DNA from: Hyphomicrobiales bacterium
GTDB lineage: Bacteria > Pseudomonadota > Alphaproteobacteria > Rhizobiales > Rhizobiaceae
Direction of reading: 5' to 3'
Assembly: GCA_030456445.1 (NCBI GenBank)
Contig: JAKDNM010000007.1
Location: forward strand, 1-60,516
DNA length: 60,516 nucleotides
In this document: piece by piece, positions 1 to 8,662 of the stretch
Position numbering within the stretch: position 1 is the first letter of the stretch
How the letters are laid out: each line of letters opens with the position of its first letter
The notes under the pieces: generated by a model
Seen by the model: only the letters and a program-made list of their open reading frames with translations
What the model was told of the DNA's origin: nothing
Databases searched by the model: none
Position numbers and translations under genes: made by a program

Positions 1-55
1 GAAATGCGGCATACTCGCAAGGGTATCGGGGGTTCGAATCCCCCCCTCTCCGCCA
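1..55 (+). tRNA. tRNA-Ser, 3' part (5' end outside window)
   Basis: The window opens inside a class II tRNA. The first bases fit the end of the anticodon (..GA) plus loop AA, followed by the 3' side of the anticodon stem. A long variable arm stem-loop follows (ATAC...GGTAT), then a T arm with GGTTCGAATCC, the 3' acceptor strand CTCTCCG and an encoded CCA at 53-55. The long variable arm and xGA anticodon indicate serine (UGA or GGA; the first anticodon base is not in the window). The recombinase just downstream suggests that its 3' end served as an integration site. Confidence 0.88.
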
Positions 56-117
56 TCGCGTCTTCGCTGCGTAAATCTCTTAAAATTCAGTAGCTTAATG
101 GAAAGGCCAAAAAGGTC

Positions 118-139
118 GGTCCCCCACGTTGGTCCCCCA
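118..139. repeat. Short direct repeat GGTCCCCCA x2
   Basis: GGTCCCCCA occurs at 118-126 and 131-139, a 13-bp period, in the gap between the tRNA and the first island gene. It may be a recombination or protein-binding site of the element, or chance; nothing else in the gap supports a gene. Confidence 0.4.
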
Positions 140-209
140 AAATTGGCCATTTGGCGGCGGCCCGCACCTCGCGTAACATCCAGCAAAGACACATGGGGGC
201 TGGAGGCGC

Positions 210-773
210 ATGGAGGTGGGGCTAGGAACAATTGCCGTAGGGGCGGTCATGGCTGCGCTTGGCTATTTCGGAAGACGGTTTGTAGAAAAGTCTGGCAGTA
301 TCGAGAGTATCGAACGCGCCGGGAAGCTGGTAACCCTCCATGAGGATATGCAGAGGTTAGGCCTGAGCGTCAGCGACCTGAATAGCCTCGAAGAGCAGTT
401 CTTCACACGAAGGCCTAGACTACGAAAGATCGAGGACGCAATAGCTCTTGAAGTGAGGGAGGATGGCCGGATGGCATTTGAAACTCAGGCTGACATGAAT
501 GCTAATGCAGGAGCGGCGTGGAAGCGAAGCGAGGAGGCGTTGAACGAGGTTCTAGCCAGACTTAAGGAAATACTCCCCGCCGACGAGTTTGACGAGTTTT
601 GGCACGTGCAGGAGCAATGGAAAGCGTACTCGCTCCTTCAAGCTGAATTGTATGGAAAGCTATTCGAGGGCGGGTCCATGCGGCCCATGATCGTCGCCGG
701 GGAATTGGAGAGAATGACTATTCAGCGTACCGCAGAGTTGAGAGACTACCTGAACATGAAGAATGGACTCTGA
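210..773 (+). CDS. LprI-like (DUF1311) protein without the usual cysteines
   Basis: This 187-residue protein begins with a hydrophobic stretch (residues about 4-20) that could anchor it in the inner membrane. The C-terminal 90 residues resemble the lysozyme-inhibitor LprI N-terminal domain (DUF1311). They show TQADMNAN, a WKRSEEALNEVL helix, QEQWKAY and the EGGSMRPMI...ELERMTIQRTAELR segment. In periplasmic LprI proteins cysteines follow TQAEMN.. and precede LE..T; here both are replaced (NANAG, AGELE). This fits a cytoplasmic or membrane-attached relative rather than a secreted inhibitor. GGAGG lies close upstream of the ATG. It sits between tRNA-Ser and the recombinase, so it is likely island cargo. 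Function is unknown. Confidence 0.6.
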   Translation: MEVGLGTIAVGAVMAALGYFGRRFVEKSGSIESIERAGKLVTLHEDMQRLGLSVSDLNSLEEQFFTRRPRLRKIEDAIALEVREDGRMAFETQADMNANAGAAWKRSEEALNEVLARLKEILPADEFDEFWHVQEQWKAYSLLQAELYGKLFEGGSMRPMIVAGELERMTIQRTAELRDYLNMKNGL

Positions 774-786
774 GAAGGGTGCAATC

Positions 787-1449
787 TCAGGAGGATTGGA
801 CGCGCTCTAGTACCCTCTTGACCTGCATCGGGGTCCACTGGCCTCCCCTTGATGTCGCCACCTCCATGTCGTTAAGCGTCCCGGCGATGGTGGCGAGGGT
901 CTGGCCTGCTTGCCGCATGGGGCCGATGATCTTCATCACCTTCTCGGCTTCCAGCTTGGCCTTGGCTTGGATGGCCTCATTGCGCTTCATGGTCTTGTCC
1001 CGGAGACCTCCTAGCTTCACGCCCTTCTCCTTGGCAACTTGGAGTGCGGCCCTAGTGCGCCGGGAGATGAACTCTCGTTCTTGCTCGGCAAGGGCGGCAT
1101 AGATGTGAAGCTGGAAGTTGTCCGCAAAGGGCATGGAGGCAACGCGAAGGCGGACCCTCTTGTCTTCCATGATGTTGGCGATAAAGGAAACCTTGCGGCT
1201 TAGGCGGTCCAGCTTGGCGATGAGGAGTTCCGCTCCCGTCTCCCTCGCTTTCTTCAACGCGGCGGCTAATTGGGGCCTATCGTCATCCTTGCCGGAAAGA
1301 ACGTCCTGATACTCCCCGATCACCTCCCAAGGCTCCTCAGAGAAGTTGGCGAGGAAGATGTCTATATCCCGCCTCTGGGCCTCTAGACCAAGGCCGCTCC
1401 TCCCCTGATCCTCAGTGCTAACCCGCGTGTAAATGACGTACTGCTTCAT
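787..1449 (-). CDS. Serine recombinase (resolvase/invertase family)
   Basis: This protein of about 220 residues carries the resolvase N-terminal catalytic domain. The motif YTRVSTEDQ has the nucleophilic serine near residue 11. It is followed by GLEAQ, LLIAKLDRLSR and the AALAEQEREFISRRTRAAL segment, which are typical of small recombinases. The C-terminal part (RQAGQTLATIAGTLN...GGQWTPMQVKRVLER) resembles the helix-turn-helix DNA-binding tail. An in-frame ATG five codons upstream (1464) is possible; I chose the ATG at 1449 because the family starts just before the YxRVST strand. It likely acts in site-specific recombination of the island next to tRNA-Ser, or is a leftover of it. Confidence 0.88.
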   Translation of the reverse strand: MKQYVIYTRVSTEDQGRSGLGLEAQRRDIDIFLANFSEEPWEVIGEYQDVLSGKDDDRPQLAAALKKARETGAELLIAKLDRLSRKVSFIANIMEDKRVRLRVASMPFADNFQLHIYAALAEQEREFISRRTRAALQVAKEKGVKLGGLRDKTMKRNEAIQAKAKLEAEKVMKIIGPMRQAGQTLATIAGTLNDMEVATSRGGQWTPMQVKRVLERVQSS

Positions 1450-1464
1450 GGCCCCAAGCCCCAT

Positions 1465-1849
1465 TTCGATTGCTTCAGGGCATCATAGAGGCCGAATTAT
1501 CTAATGTCAACGTTGGTTGTGAGTGTTATTTGATGGGCGATAGGGGTGAGCATAGGGCTTTTCCGGTAGGCGAGACTTCATGCTTTGCTTTCTGGTAGGG
1601 CTGGAGGGGCCGTGCGGGGGGAAGTCCGTCCGCTGCCACGTATATACTGAGTGTCGCGTGAGCGGCCCCTTTGCGGCAATCCGGGGAAGGCCCTAGGAGT
1701 TCGCTTCGATCCCGGACAACATTAAGCTCTATGTCGCTGCCCGAATGCCCGCCATAGATGTCTCAGCATATGATCCTCCCCAACCCCAGATGGAGCATCG
1801 GTAGGCGGCGGGCAATCCCCATCCCCCTCCTTCCCGAATAGTCCACCTT
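1465..1849. other. Gap without a recognised gene
   Basis: The gap lies between the recombinase and a small ORF. It has a short open plus-strand stretch (about 1693-1800, ending in TAG) that encodes an amino-acid string of protein-like composition but has no start codon or recognisable family. I see no RNA gene or clear terminator. It is probably decayed island DNA. Confidence 0.3.
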
Positions 1850-2041
1850 ATGCCGCTCCTCCAAGCCAAAGACCTCCGTCTTCCCTCGGGGATAACCTCG
1901 CTTACCAGTGACGGAATGGAAGAGCTGGAGCAGATGCTTGTCCATGCTCGCCGCACCGCTGACGAATGGAACGACTTCCTCGACGCCTTCGTCGATGATC
2001 AGGAACTCATCGCTCGCATCAAAGCGAAATCTCCGCGGTAA
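1850..2041 (+). CDS. Small hypothetical protein
   Basis: A 63-residue ORF rich in Asp/Glu (EELEQML..., FLDAFVDDQEL). Third codon positions are mostly G or C, as in real genes of this genome. There is no convincing Shine-Dalgarno sequence and I recognise no family. It abuts head-on the truncated DUF2924 fragment on the other strand, so it may itself be a rearranged piece. Confidence 0.3.
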   Translation: MPLLQAKDLRLPSGITSLTSDGMEELEQMLVHARRTADEWNDFLDAFVDDQELIARIKAKSPR

Positions 2042-2189
2042 CAACCGGGCGGTTACGATAGGCCAGCGCCAAGCGAAGAAGCTTTGGGCTGACCCCAGGT
2101 GCGGGACTGCCCACAAGGTCCTGCCATCGCTGGCGAAGCTTGGAACCATCGAGCTTCGCCAGCATCCTCACCTCCTCTGTGACATCCAT
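2042..2189 (-). pseudogene. Truncated DUF2924 protein
   Basis: The reading frame gives RMLAKLDGSKLRQRWQDLVG, then SPAPGVSPKLLRLALAYR. This matches the start of DUF2924 proteins (LxxLxxxELRxRWxxLFGxxxPxxxSRxLLxRALAYRLQ). The match stops after AYR and the frame ends a few codons later at about 2019, so two thirds of the domain are missing. DUF2924 genes commonly sit beside serine recombinases in alphaproteobacterial elements, consistent with the recombinase at 787-1449. The start at 2189 is the likeliest; the frame is open to 2252. Confidence 0.55.
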
Positions 2190-2332
2190 ATCAGGAAGGC
2201 TCACCGGCACTTTCATCGATCCGATAGCGGGCGCTACGCAGTCCAACTTCACGCCTATGACGGAAGAACGATATCCCTGTTACCAGATGAGTTCGCGCGC
2301 GAGACGGGCGTACCCGCTTCGAAAAACCCGCT

Positions 2333-2905
2333 TCAGGCATCCTTCGGCAGCACCGAAAGGACCCTTGCAACGAAGACGCGAAAGTCCTGCATGAAGGTGC
2401 GAAGGAAGTCGGCCGTGCTGTCGTTGGTGACTTCGCCGTCATCAGTGATCAGTCCCGGCTTGAACTGGATATAGGCCTCTGGGGCGTTCATCTGCGGAGA
2501 GTTGCAGAAGCCCAGCACGCTGCGCAAATTCTGCTGGGCGACGGCGGTGCCGATTGCGCCCGGGGACGTGCCGATGACGGCTGACGGCTTGCTTCTAAAC
2601 GAATTGGTTCCGTAGGGGCGGCTCGCCCAGTCGATCGCATTCTTCAATCCGCCCGGGATCGAACGATTATATTCAGGCGTGACGAACAGCACCGCATCGA
2701 CGGCGGCGATTGCCGCCTTGAATGCCTTGCCCGCGGGAGGGTAGTCGGCGTCGTAGTCGTAGCTGTAAAGCGGCAGATCCTTGAACGAGATTTCCGACAT
2801 CTCGAATTCCGGCGGTGCGAGCCGCACGAGCGCCTTGGCGAGCTTGCGATTGATCGATTCCTTGGCAAGACTGCCGATGAGATAGCCGACTTTGTGGGTG
2901 GTCAC
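2333..2905 (-). CDS. NADPH-dependent FMN reductase (flavodoxin-fold quinone/chromate reductase type)
   Basis: This 190-residue protein fits the NADPH-dependent FMN reductase family (ChrR/YieF-like). It has an N-terminal flavodoxin-like GSLAKESINRKLA phosphate-binding loop (residues 11-23). The signature TPEYNRSIPGGLKNAIDW lies at about 76-93. GTSPGAIGTAVAQQNLRSVL follows, matching the SxGxxGGxxxxxxLR segment. The predicted role is cytoplasmic two-electron reduction of quinones or xenobiotics using FMN and NAD(P)H. It is divergent from the PLD gene, with about 180 bp between starts. Confidence 0.88.
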   Translation of the reverse strand: MTTHKVGYLIGSLAKESINRKLAKALVRLAPPEFEMSEISFKDLPLYSYDYDADYPPAGKAFKAAIAAVDAVLFVTPEYNRSIPGGLKNAIDWASRPYGTNSFRSKPSAVIGTSPGAIGTAVAQQNLRSVLGFCNSPQMNAPEAYIQFKPGLITDDGEVTNDSTADFLRTFMQDFRVFVARVLSVLPKDA

Positions 2906-3083
2906 GAGTTCCTCCTATCGCGAAGAACGATTTCTCTGCACGCAAAGATGTAGCGGGCTGCCCGTCATTGTCAGCCTTCGCGCGCCGATTGTCCCATCGC
3001 ACTTTTCCGGCGACGGCAAAAAGCTTGAACGTGCCGTCTCGTAAACATAGCCTGCATCCGAAAGGTTCAATGGGATCCGGGTG

Positions 3084-4637
3084 ATGCGACTTGTCGGGAT
3101 CATAGCGATTTGCGCGATCCTGTTCGTGCTGGCGTCATTGGCTGCGGTTTATTCCTATGGCCGTTTCGCCGAACGGGCCCGCGGCGTTCCTTCCACGGCC
3201 TTGCCGGTCGCGGTGGATGAGACGCTGCTCGACAGGATCGTGGCGCCAAGGCTCAAGGAACATCCGGACAAGAGCGGATTGCTGCTGGTCACGAGCAATC
3301 TCCAGGCATTCGCGATCCGAGCGCTTGCCGCGCGTAGCGCCGAGCGAAGCCTGGACCTGCAATACTACTACTGGAAGGACGATCTGACAGGCGGCCTGCT
3401 GGCGCGCGAATTGATCGCGGCTGCCGATCGTGGCGCCCGAGTACGTGTGCTTCTTGACGACATCAACACGAAAGGGGACGATTCCACCTATCTGGCCCTC
3501 GACAGCCATCCCAACATCGAAATCCGTCTGTTCAATCCGGCCCGCAGCCGGGCCAACGACCTGCGCCGCGGCGTCGAGATGGCGCTCCGCGCCTTCAGCG
3601 TCACGCGACGTATGCACAACAAGGCGTGGATCACCGACGGCCGCCTGGCAATCGTCGGAGGACGCAATATCGGGGACGCCTATTTCGGCGCGGCCGAACT
3701 CTCGAATTTCCGCGATATGGATCTCATGCTGCTCGGACCCGTGGTGCATCAAGCCGAAGCCGTCTTCGACGATTATTGGAACAGCCGCGTCGTACTCCCC
3801 GTCAGCTCGCTTTCCGTAACCCGGAAAGGCGACCTGCAAAGCTTACGGACGCGTCTGGAAGACCTGGCTTCGAGTAGCGGCGCGAAGCCATACCTGCAGC
3901 GATTGCGAGAGGCGAAAAGCACGGAATCCGTGCTGGCTGAACAGAGGTCCATCCATTGGACCGCCAGTGCAAGGATCGTGTCCGATCCGGCGGAAAAGGC
4001 GATCAGCGCAGCGAAGGAAAACTGGCTCCTGAACACCATTTTCCCGATCATTAACGCAGCGGCGCGCGAGCTGCATATCATTTCACCCTATTTCATACCT
4101 GGAGATCAAGGCGTCGCTGCCCTGAAGAAACTAGCCACCAATGGCACCAATGTAACCGTGCTGACGAATTCGCTAGCGGCAACAGATGTCATGGCGGTGC
4201 ATGGCGCGTATGCGCATTATCGGGAGCCGCTGCTGGCAGGCGGCGTCAATCTGTACGAATTGCGTCCGGAAATCGTCCGCCAGGACATCTCCCTGTTCGG
4301 ATCAAGCGGCGCCAGTCTTCACACCAAAGCCTTCACCGTCGACGGCAAGTCGGGTTTTATCGGCTCGTTCAATTTTGATCCGCGTTCGATATCGCTTAAT
4401 ACCGAAATGGGTGTTCTTTTCGAGGATAGAGTCCTGACTGCGGAGGTGAACGCGGTATTTGCGGATGAGATATCGCCTGCAAGCAGCTACAGGCTTCTGC
4501 TCGAAAACGGTAAGATCGCCTGGCAGGATGGAGGCGACTCCAACGTGAAAATGTTGAGATCAGAGCCCGAAGCGAGCATCTGGCGGCGCCTCGCGGCAAC
4601 CGTCATCGGGTTCCTGCCGATCGAGTCGCAATTGTGA
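3084..4637 (+). CDS. Phospholipase D family protein (cardiolipin-synthase-like)
   Basis: This 517-residue protein has an N-terminal membrane segment (IIAICAILFVLASLAAV) and two HKD motifs. HNKAWITD lies near residue 178, followed by GGRNIGD, and HTKAFTVD near 413, followed by IGSFNFDPRS and LNTEMG. This is the duplicated PLD domain of cardiolipin synthases and related transphosphatidylases. It likely acts on phospholipids at the inner membrane. A GTG lies directly before the ATG chosen here. Both catalytic motifs are intact. The exact substrate cannot be told; it is a single gene with no operon partners. Confidence 0.86.
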   Translation: MRLVGIIAICAILFVLASLAAVYSYGRFAERARGVPSTALPVAVDETLLDRIVAPRLKEHPDKSGLLLVTSNLQAFAIRALAARSAERSLDLQYYYWKDDLTGGLLARELIAAADRGARVRVLLDDINTKGDDSTYLALDSHPNIEIRLFNPARSRANDLRRGVEMALRAFSVTRRMHNKAWITDGRLAIVGGRNIGDAYFGAAELSNFRDMDLMLLGPVVHQAEAVFDDYWNSRVVLPVSSLSVTRKGDLQSLRTRLEDLASSSGAKPYLQRLREAKSTESVLAEQRSIHWTASARIVSDPAEKAISAAKENWLLNTIFPIINAAARELHIISPYFIPGDQGVAALKKLATNGTNVTVLTNSLAATDVMAVHGAYAHYREPLLAGGVNLYELRPEIVRQDISLFGSSGASLHTKAFTVDGKSGFIGSFNFDPRSISLNTEMGVLFEDRVLTAEVNAVFADEISPASSYRLLLENGKIAWQDGGDSNVKMLRSEPEASIWRRLAATVIGFLPIESQL

Positions 4638-4714
4638 AAGGATGCCGAGAGAGTGCCCCAACTGTTCACGTGAGCCCCTTTGCGGCATCGTCGGAGCACG
4701 ATCATGATGCGGTC

Positions 4715-5722
4715 TTAGTTGGCTTCGCCTGAGAGGACGCGTACGCATGCGATGTCGTGATGGCTGTCGACTGGTAGCGGCGCGAGCGCTGGGTCCATCG
4801 TCGCGCAGCACTCCCCGGCGATCGGACATCGGCTGCGGAACCGGCAGCCCGTCGGTATTGCGTCGGGCGAGGCAGCCTCGCCATGAAGCAGAATGCGGTT
4901 CTTACGATTTTCGCGCTCGCGGACGGGATCGGGAACGGAAATCGCCGACAGCAGCGCTTTCGTGTAGGGGTGGCGCGGTGCATCGTAAAGCGTGTCGGCG
5001 GGGGCCTGCTCAACGATCCGGCCGAGATACATCACTGCGATCCGATGGCTGATATGCTGGACCACGGACAGATCATGGGAAATGAAGATCAGGGCGATCT
5101 TGAGCTCGGCCTGCAAATCCTCCAGCAGATTGATGATCTGCGCCTGAATCGAGACATCCAGTGCGGAAACCGGTTCGTCGCAGACGATGAAGTCCGGTTC
5201 GACCGCCAGCGCACGCGCGATACCGATGCGCTGCAGTTGTCCCCCGGACATCTCGTGGGGGTACCGTTTGCGGAAGGACTGGGCGAGGCCAACCTGGTCA
5301 AGAAGTTCCTGGATTCGCCGCGATCGTTCCTGCCTGTTGCCTAACGCGTGGATGCGCATCGGTTCCTGCAGGATGTCCTCGATGGTCATACGCGGGTCCA
5401 GCGACGCGTAGGCGTCTTGGAAGATCATCTGACCTCGCCGTCTAGCCTTCAGCCGATCCTCGCGAGAACGGAAGGACGAGATGTCGTCTCCGTCCAGCAT
5501 GATCCGTCCGCCACTCGGTTCGATGAGTTGAACGAGCGCATTTCCCGTCGTACTCTTGCCGCAGCCGCTCTCGCCGACAAGACCGAGCGTCTCACCCCGT
5601 GCCAGCGTGAAGGAAACGCCGTCGACGGCGCGGACCGTGGATGGCTTGCCGAAGGGCCGTAGAGGCGGGCGGTGAAAGGTCACTGAAAGATCGTCGACGC
5701 GGAGAAGCGGCTCATCGATCAT
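4715..5722 (-). CDS. Peptide ABC transporter ATP-binding protein, DppF/OppF type
   Basis: A 335-residue cytoplasmic ATPase. It has Walker [10 protein letters not shown] (about 50-58), signature SGGQLQR, Walker [13 protein letters not shown] and H-loop FISHDLS. The oligopeptide-type C-terminal extension carries [14 protein letters not shown], cysteines typical of Opp/Dpp ATPases. It is the last gene of a six-gene minus-strand operon, and its ATG overlaps the stop of the preceding ATPase by 4 bp (ATGA). With 5719-6705 it should form the heterodimeric motor of the importer. Confidence 0.93.
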   Translation of the reverse strand: MIDEPLLRVDDLSVTFHRPPLRPFGKPSTVRAVDGVSFTLARGETLGLVGESGCGKSTTGNALVQLIEPSGGRIMLDGDDISSFRSREDRLKARRRGQMIFQDAYASLDPRMTIEDILQEPMRIHALGNRQERSRRIQELLDQVGLAQSFRKRYPHEMSGGQLQRIGIARALAVEPDFIVCDEPVSALDVSIQAQIINLLEDLQAELKIALIFISHDLSVVQHISHRIAVMYLGRIVEQAPADTLYDAPRHPYTKALLSAISVPDPVRERENRKNRILLHGEAASPDAIPTGCRFRSRCPIAGECCATMDPALAPLPVDSHHDIACVRVLSGEAN

Positions 5723-6705
5723 TCCACACCTTCCTCAGCGGGGAGGTCTGCCCAGCAGTAGGCGATATGGTTCTCACCGAAATTGCGGCGCGGGGCCGGC
5801 TTGGCGCCGCATTCCGGCGTGGAATATGCGCAGCGCGGTTCGAAGGGGCATGTCTTCGGGAGATCGATCAGGCTCGGCGGACGTCCCGCGATGGCCTCGA
5901 GACGCTGTCGGCGGCGATCGATCCGCGGCACGGATTTCATCAGGCCGCGTGTGTAGCCGTGACGCGAATGCGCGTAGAGCGACATTGCATCGGCCGATTC
6001 CGCCAAGCGTCCCGCGTACATCACGTTGACCCGGTCGCACAGTCCAGCGACCACCCCGAGATCGTGACTGATCCACATGACCGACATCCCCGACTCTTCA
6101 CACAACCTCATGATAAGGTCGGTAATCTGCGCTTGAATGGTGACGTCGAGCGCGGTCGTCGCCTCATCGGCGATGAGCAGTTTCGGTTCGCAGGAGATAG
6201 CCATCGCAATGCTCACCCTCTGCCGCATGCCTCCGGAGAACTGATGCGGATAGTCATCGAGGCGGCGTTCGGCGCCCGAAATCCCTACCCGACCGAGCAG
6301 TTCCACCGCCTGTCTTCGCGCCTGCCTGCGCGAAAGGCCAAGCCTCCAGCGCAACTGCTCGATCAACTGGAAGCCGATCGACAGCACGGGATTGAGAGAC
6401 GTCATCGGATCCTGGAAGATCATGGCCATCTCCCGTCCCCGCAGACGACGCATGGCCGCTTCATCCAACCCAGTCAAATCCCAGCCATCGAATTCCATGC
6501 GCTTCGCGGTCACACGCCCGGCAGGCGCGACGAGGCCCATGATCGACAGCGCCGTCATGCTCTTACCGCTGCCGCTCTCACCCACGATGCCGAGGATTTC
6601 TCCCTGATGAATGTCGAAGCTCAGATCGTCGACAGCGACGACACTTCCCGGGCCGCCGGGAATTTCGGTGCGTAGGCCTTTTACCCGAAGTAGAGGCTCG
6701 CTCAT
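5719..6705 (-). CDS. Peptide ABC transporter ATP-binding protein, DppD/OppD type
   Basis: This ATPase of 328 residues has Walker A GESGSGKS (about 42-49), Q-loop MIFQDPMTSLNP, signature FSGGMRQR and Walker B LLIADEATTALD. The C-terminal CPFEPRCAYSTPEC has oligopeptide-type cysteines. The reading frame is open far upstream, but the start at 6705 gives the normal DppD N-terminus (MSEPLLRVKGL) and overlaps the permease stop as ATGA. It pairs with the DppF-type ATPase that follows. Confidence 0.93.
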   Translation of the reverse strand: MSEPLLRVKGLRTEIPGGPGSVVAVDDLSFDIHQGEILGIVGESGSGKSMTALSIMGLVAPAGRVTAKRMEFDGWDLTGLDEAAMRRLRGREMAMIFQDPMTSLNPVLSIGFQLIEQLRWRLGLSRRQARRQAVELLGRVGISGAERRLDDYPHQFSGGMRQRVSIAMAISCEPKLLIADEATTALDVTIQAQITDLIMRLCEESGMSVMWISHDLGVVAGLCDRVNVMYAGRLAESADAMSLYAHSRHGYTRGLMKSVPRIDRRRQRLEAIAGRPPSLIDLPKTCPFEPRCAYSTPECGAKPAPRRNFGENHIAYCWADLPAEEGVE

Positions 6706-7640
6706 TGCGATCGTCCCGGCGTCGCGCCTTGTGCCGCCGATCCGCGCGCAGTGGCTCGGCGCAGCGTCTGCCAGGCTCTCGGATCGAGTGCGTCCCGCAG
6801 TCCGTCGCCGATGAAATTCACCGAGAGAACGGAAACGAGGATGGCGATGGATGGTCCGAAGAGAAGCCAGGGCGCGTCTTCGAGAAAGCGCCGGGCTTCG
6901 TTGAGATCGCGTCCCCAACTGGGCGATGGCGGCTGTGCCCCAAGTCCAAGAAAACTGATGGATGCTTCCGAGACGATGGCGCCGGCGAAGACGATCGTGA
7001 TCTGAACGACGATCGGAGCGATCGCGTTTCGCAGCACATGCGTCACAAGTATGCGCACCCATCCCGAACCCAGAACCCGGGCGGCCTTCACATAGGTCTC
7101 CTCGCGGATACTCAGCGTACTGCTGCGCACGATGCGGGCAAAAACCGGAACGCGCACCAGGGCGAGCGCCAGCATGACGTTCTCGATGGACGGTCCAAGC
7201 ACCCCGACGATCGCGACAGCAAGAAGCAGTGGCGGAAACGTCAGAAAAGCGTCCATGATGCGCATCAGGGCGTTGTCGACGCGGCCACCTGCGAAGCCGG
7301 CCAGCAATCCAATCGGCACGCCGACGAGTGTCGATGCGACGACGACCAGGAGGGCGACCATAAGTGAAACCCGGCCGCCATAGAGCACGCGAGACAGCAC
7401 ATCCCGTCCAAAGTAGTCCGTCCCCAGCCAGTGCGCCATGCCCGGCGCCTGCAGCTTGTCCGAGAGGCTGATCGCAACCGGATCGTAAGGGGCGATCAGC
7501 GGAGCGGCGAGACACGCCACCGTGATGAGCACGAAGCAGACGAAGCTGACCAGCGCCGCACGATTGCCAAGAAACTGACCACTCGCCAGGCTCAGCGCAC
7601 TATTCGATCGCTCCGGGGGTGCGAAAGTCACGGCGCTCAA
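6702..7640 (-). CDS. Peptide ABC transporter permease, DppC/OppC type
   Basis: This inner-membrane permease of about 312 residues has a hydrophobic first helix (FVCFVLITVACLAAPLIAPY). The DppC-specific loop PGMAHWLGTDYFGRDVLSRV follows, and the EAA motif (EETYVKAARVLGSGWVRILVTHV) contacts the ATPases. The family's SFLGLGAQPPSPSWG segment is present. The apparent start is TTG at 7640, overlapping the TGA of the upstream permease (TTGA); a GTG a few codons in is an alternative. It works with the DppB-type partner at 7637-8593. Confidence 0.92.
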   Translation of the reverse strand: MSAVTFAPPERSNSALSLASGQFLGNRAALVSFVCFVLITVACLAAPLIAPYDPVAISLSDKLQAPGMAHWLGTDYFGRDVLSRVLYGGRVSLMVALLVVVASTLVGVPIGLLAGFAGGRVDNALMRIMDAFLTFPPLLLAVAIVGVLGPSIENVMLALALVRVPVFARIVRSSTLSIREETYVKAARVLGSGWVRILVTHVLRNAIAPIVVQITIVFAGAIVSEASISFLGLGAQPPSPSWGRDLNEARRFLEDAPWLLFGPSIAILVSVLSVNFIGDGLRDALDPRAWQTLRRATARGSAAQGATPGRSQ

Positions 7641-8593
7641 TAGCGTATCCTCGGGTCGAGAAGCACATAGAGCGTATCGGCGACGATGTTCGCCAGTACG
7701 AAGAAGACCGCGGTCATCAGCGTCAACCCCTGAACGACCGGAAAATCACGGTTAACGACCGCCTCAAGCAGTGCCGAGCCCATGCCCGGGATCGCAAAGA
7801 TGAACTCGATGGTGATCTGTATGCCGATCAGATATCCGAACTGGATGGCGCTGATCGTGACCACTGGGATCATCGCGTTCTTCATGCCGTGCACGACGAT
7901 GATCCACCATCCGGGCAGCCCCTTTGCACGCGCCGTGCGTATGTAATCCCGCGAGAGAACGTCGATCATCGAAGACCGCATGAAGCGTGTCAGCAAGCCG
8001 ATTTCCGCTGCGGCAAGCGCGACGCTAGGCAGGATAAAGGGCGAATATATCTGCCAGAGCGTGTCGCCGACACGCGCGCGTGATCCGATACCCGTAATGG
8101 GAAACCAGCCGAGCGTCACCGAAAAGACATAGATCAGCACCAGCGCCAGGACGAAGTTCGGTATGGCGATGCCCCCGATCGAAAGGCCGGTGATCAGATA
8201 GTCGACGAATGTGTTGCGGCGCAGAGCGGAGAATATCCCTGCCGGAATTGCGACGACCAGCGTAAGCCCCATCGCAGCCGCAGCCAGTCCGAGGCTGATC
8301 GGGAATCTCTGCTCGATGATGTGGAGTACGGGCTGGCTCAGGCGAATCGAATTGCCGAGGTCTCCTCGGATCGCGTCACCGACCCAGATGAGATATTGCA
8401 TGGGGAGCGGTTGATCGAGGTGGAACTGGGCGCGAAGCGCAGCCACCGCATCCGGTGACGTCTCCATGCCCAGCATGATCTGCACCGGATCTCCGGGCGT
8501 TATATGCAAAAGCGAGAAGATCGTCAGGCTCGCCACGAAGAGCACCAGCGGAAGCTGGATCAGCCGTCGCGAAAGATAGACCCAACTGCTCAT
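7637..8593 (-). CDS. Peptide ABC transporter permease, DppB/OppB type
   Basis: The start MSSWVYLSRRLIQLP at 8593 has a strong AGGAGG seven bases upstream; the frame is open to 8650, but that start has no ribosome site. DppB hallmarks are the N-terminal helix, HITPGDPVQIMLG, ALRAQFHLDQPLPMQY and DYIRTARAKGLPGWWII (EAA loop). Others are the GxxxTIEFIFAIPGMG segment and the terminal ADTLYVLLDPRIRY. It is an integral inner-membrane component of the first importer of the locus. Confidence 0.92.
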   Translation of the reverse strand: MSSWVYLSRRLIQLPLVLFVASLTIFSLLHITPGDPVQIMLGMETSPDAVAALRAQFHLDQPLPMQYLIWVGDAIRGDLGNSIRLSQPVLHIIEQRFPISLGLAAAAMGLTLVVAIPAGIFSALRRNTFVDYLITGLSIGGIAIPNFVLALVLIYVFSVTLGWFPITGIGSRARVGDTLWQIYSPFILPSVALAAAEIGLLTRFMRSSMIDVLSRDYIRTARAKGLPGWWIIVVHGMKNAMIPVVTISAIQFGYLIGIQITIEFIFAIPGMGSALLEAVVNRDFPVVQGLTLMTAVFFVLANIVADTLYVLLDPRIRY

Positions 8594-8662
8594 GTTGCGA
8601 CCTCCTTCCGGATACGCGGTGGAGTGCCGGCGGATCGGCCGCCAGTCCACTGCCCCGCTTGC

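Noticed and set aside
5641-6675. Long plus-strand ORF of 344 codons opposite the ABC ATPase genes
   Set aside because: It is a shadow of two clear ABC ATPase genes on the minus strand; its composition (Arg/His-rich) and lack of any motif mark it as antisense noise.
5719-7515. 598-codon version of the DppD-type gene as a fusion protein
   Set aside because: The extra N-terminal 270 residues are the out-of-frame reading of the DppC-type permease; the ATGA overlap at 6702-6705 shows the true start.
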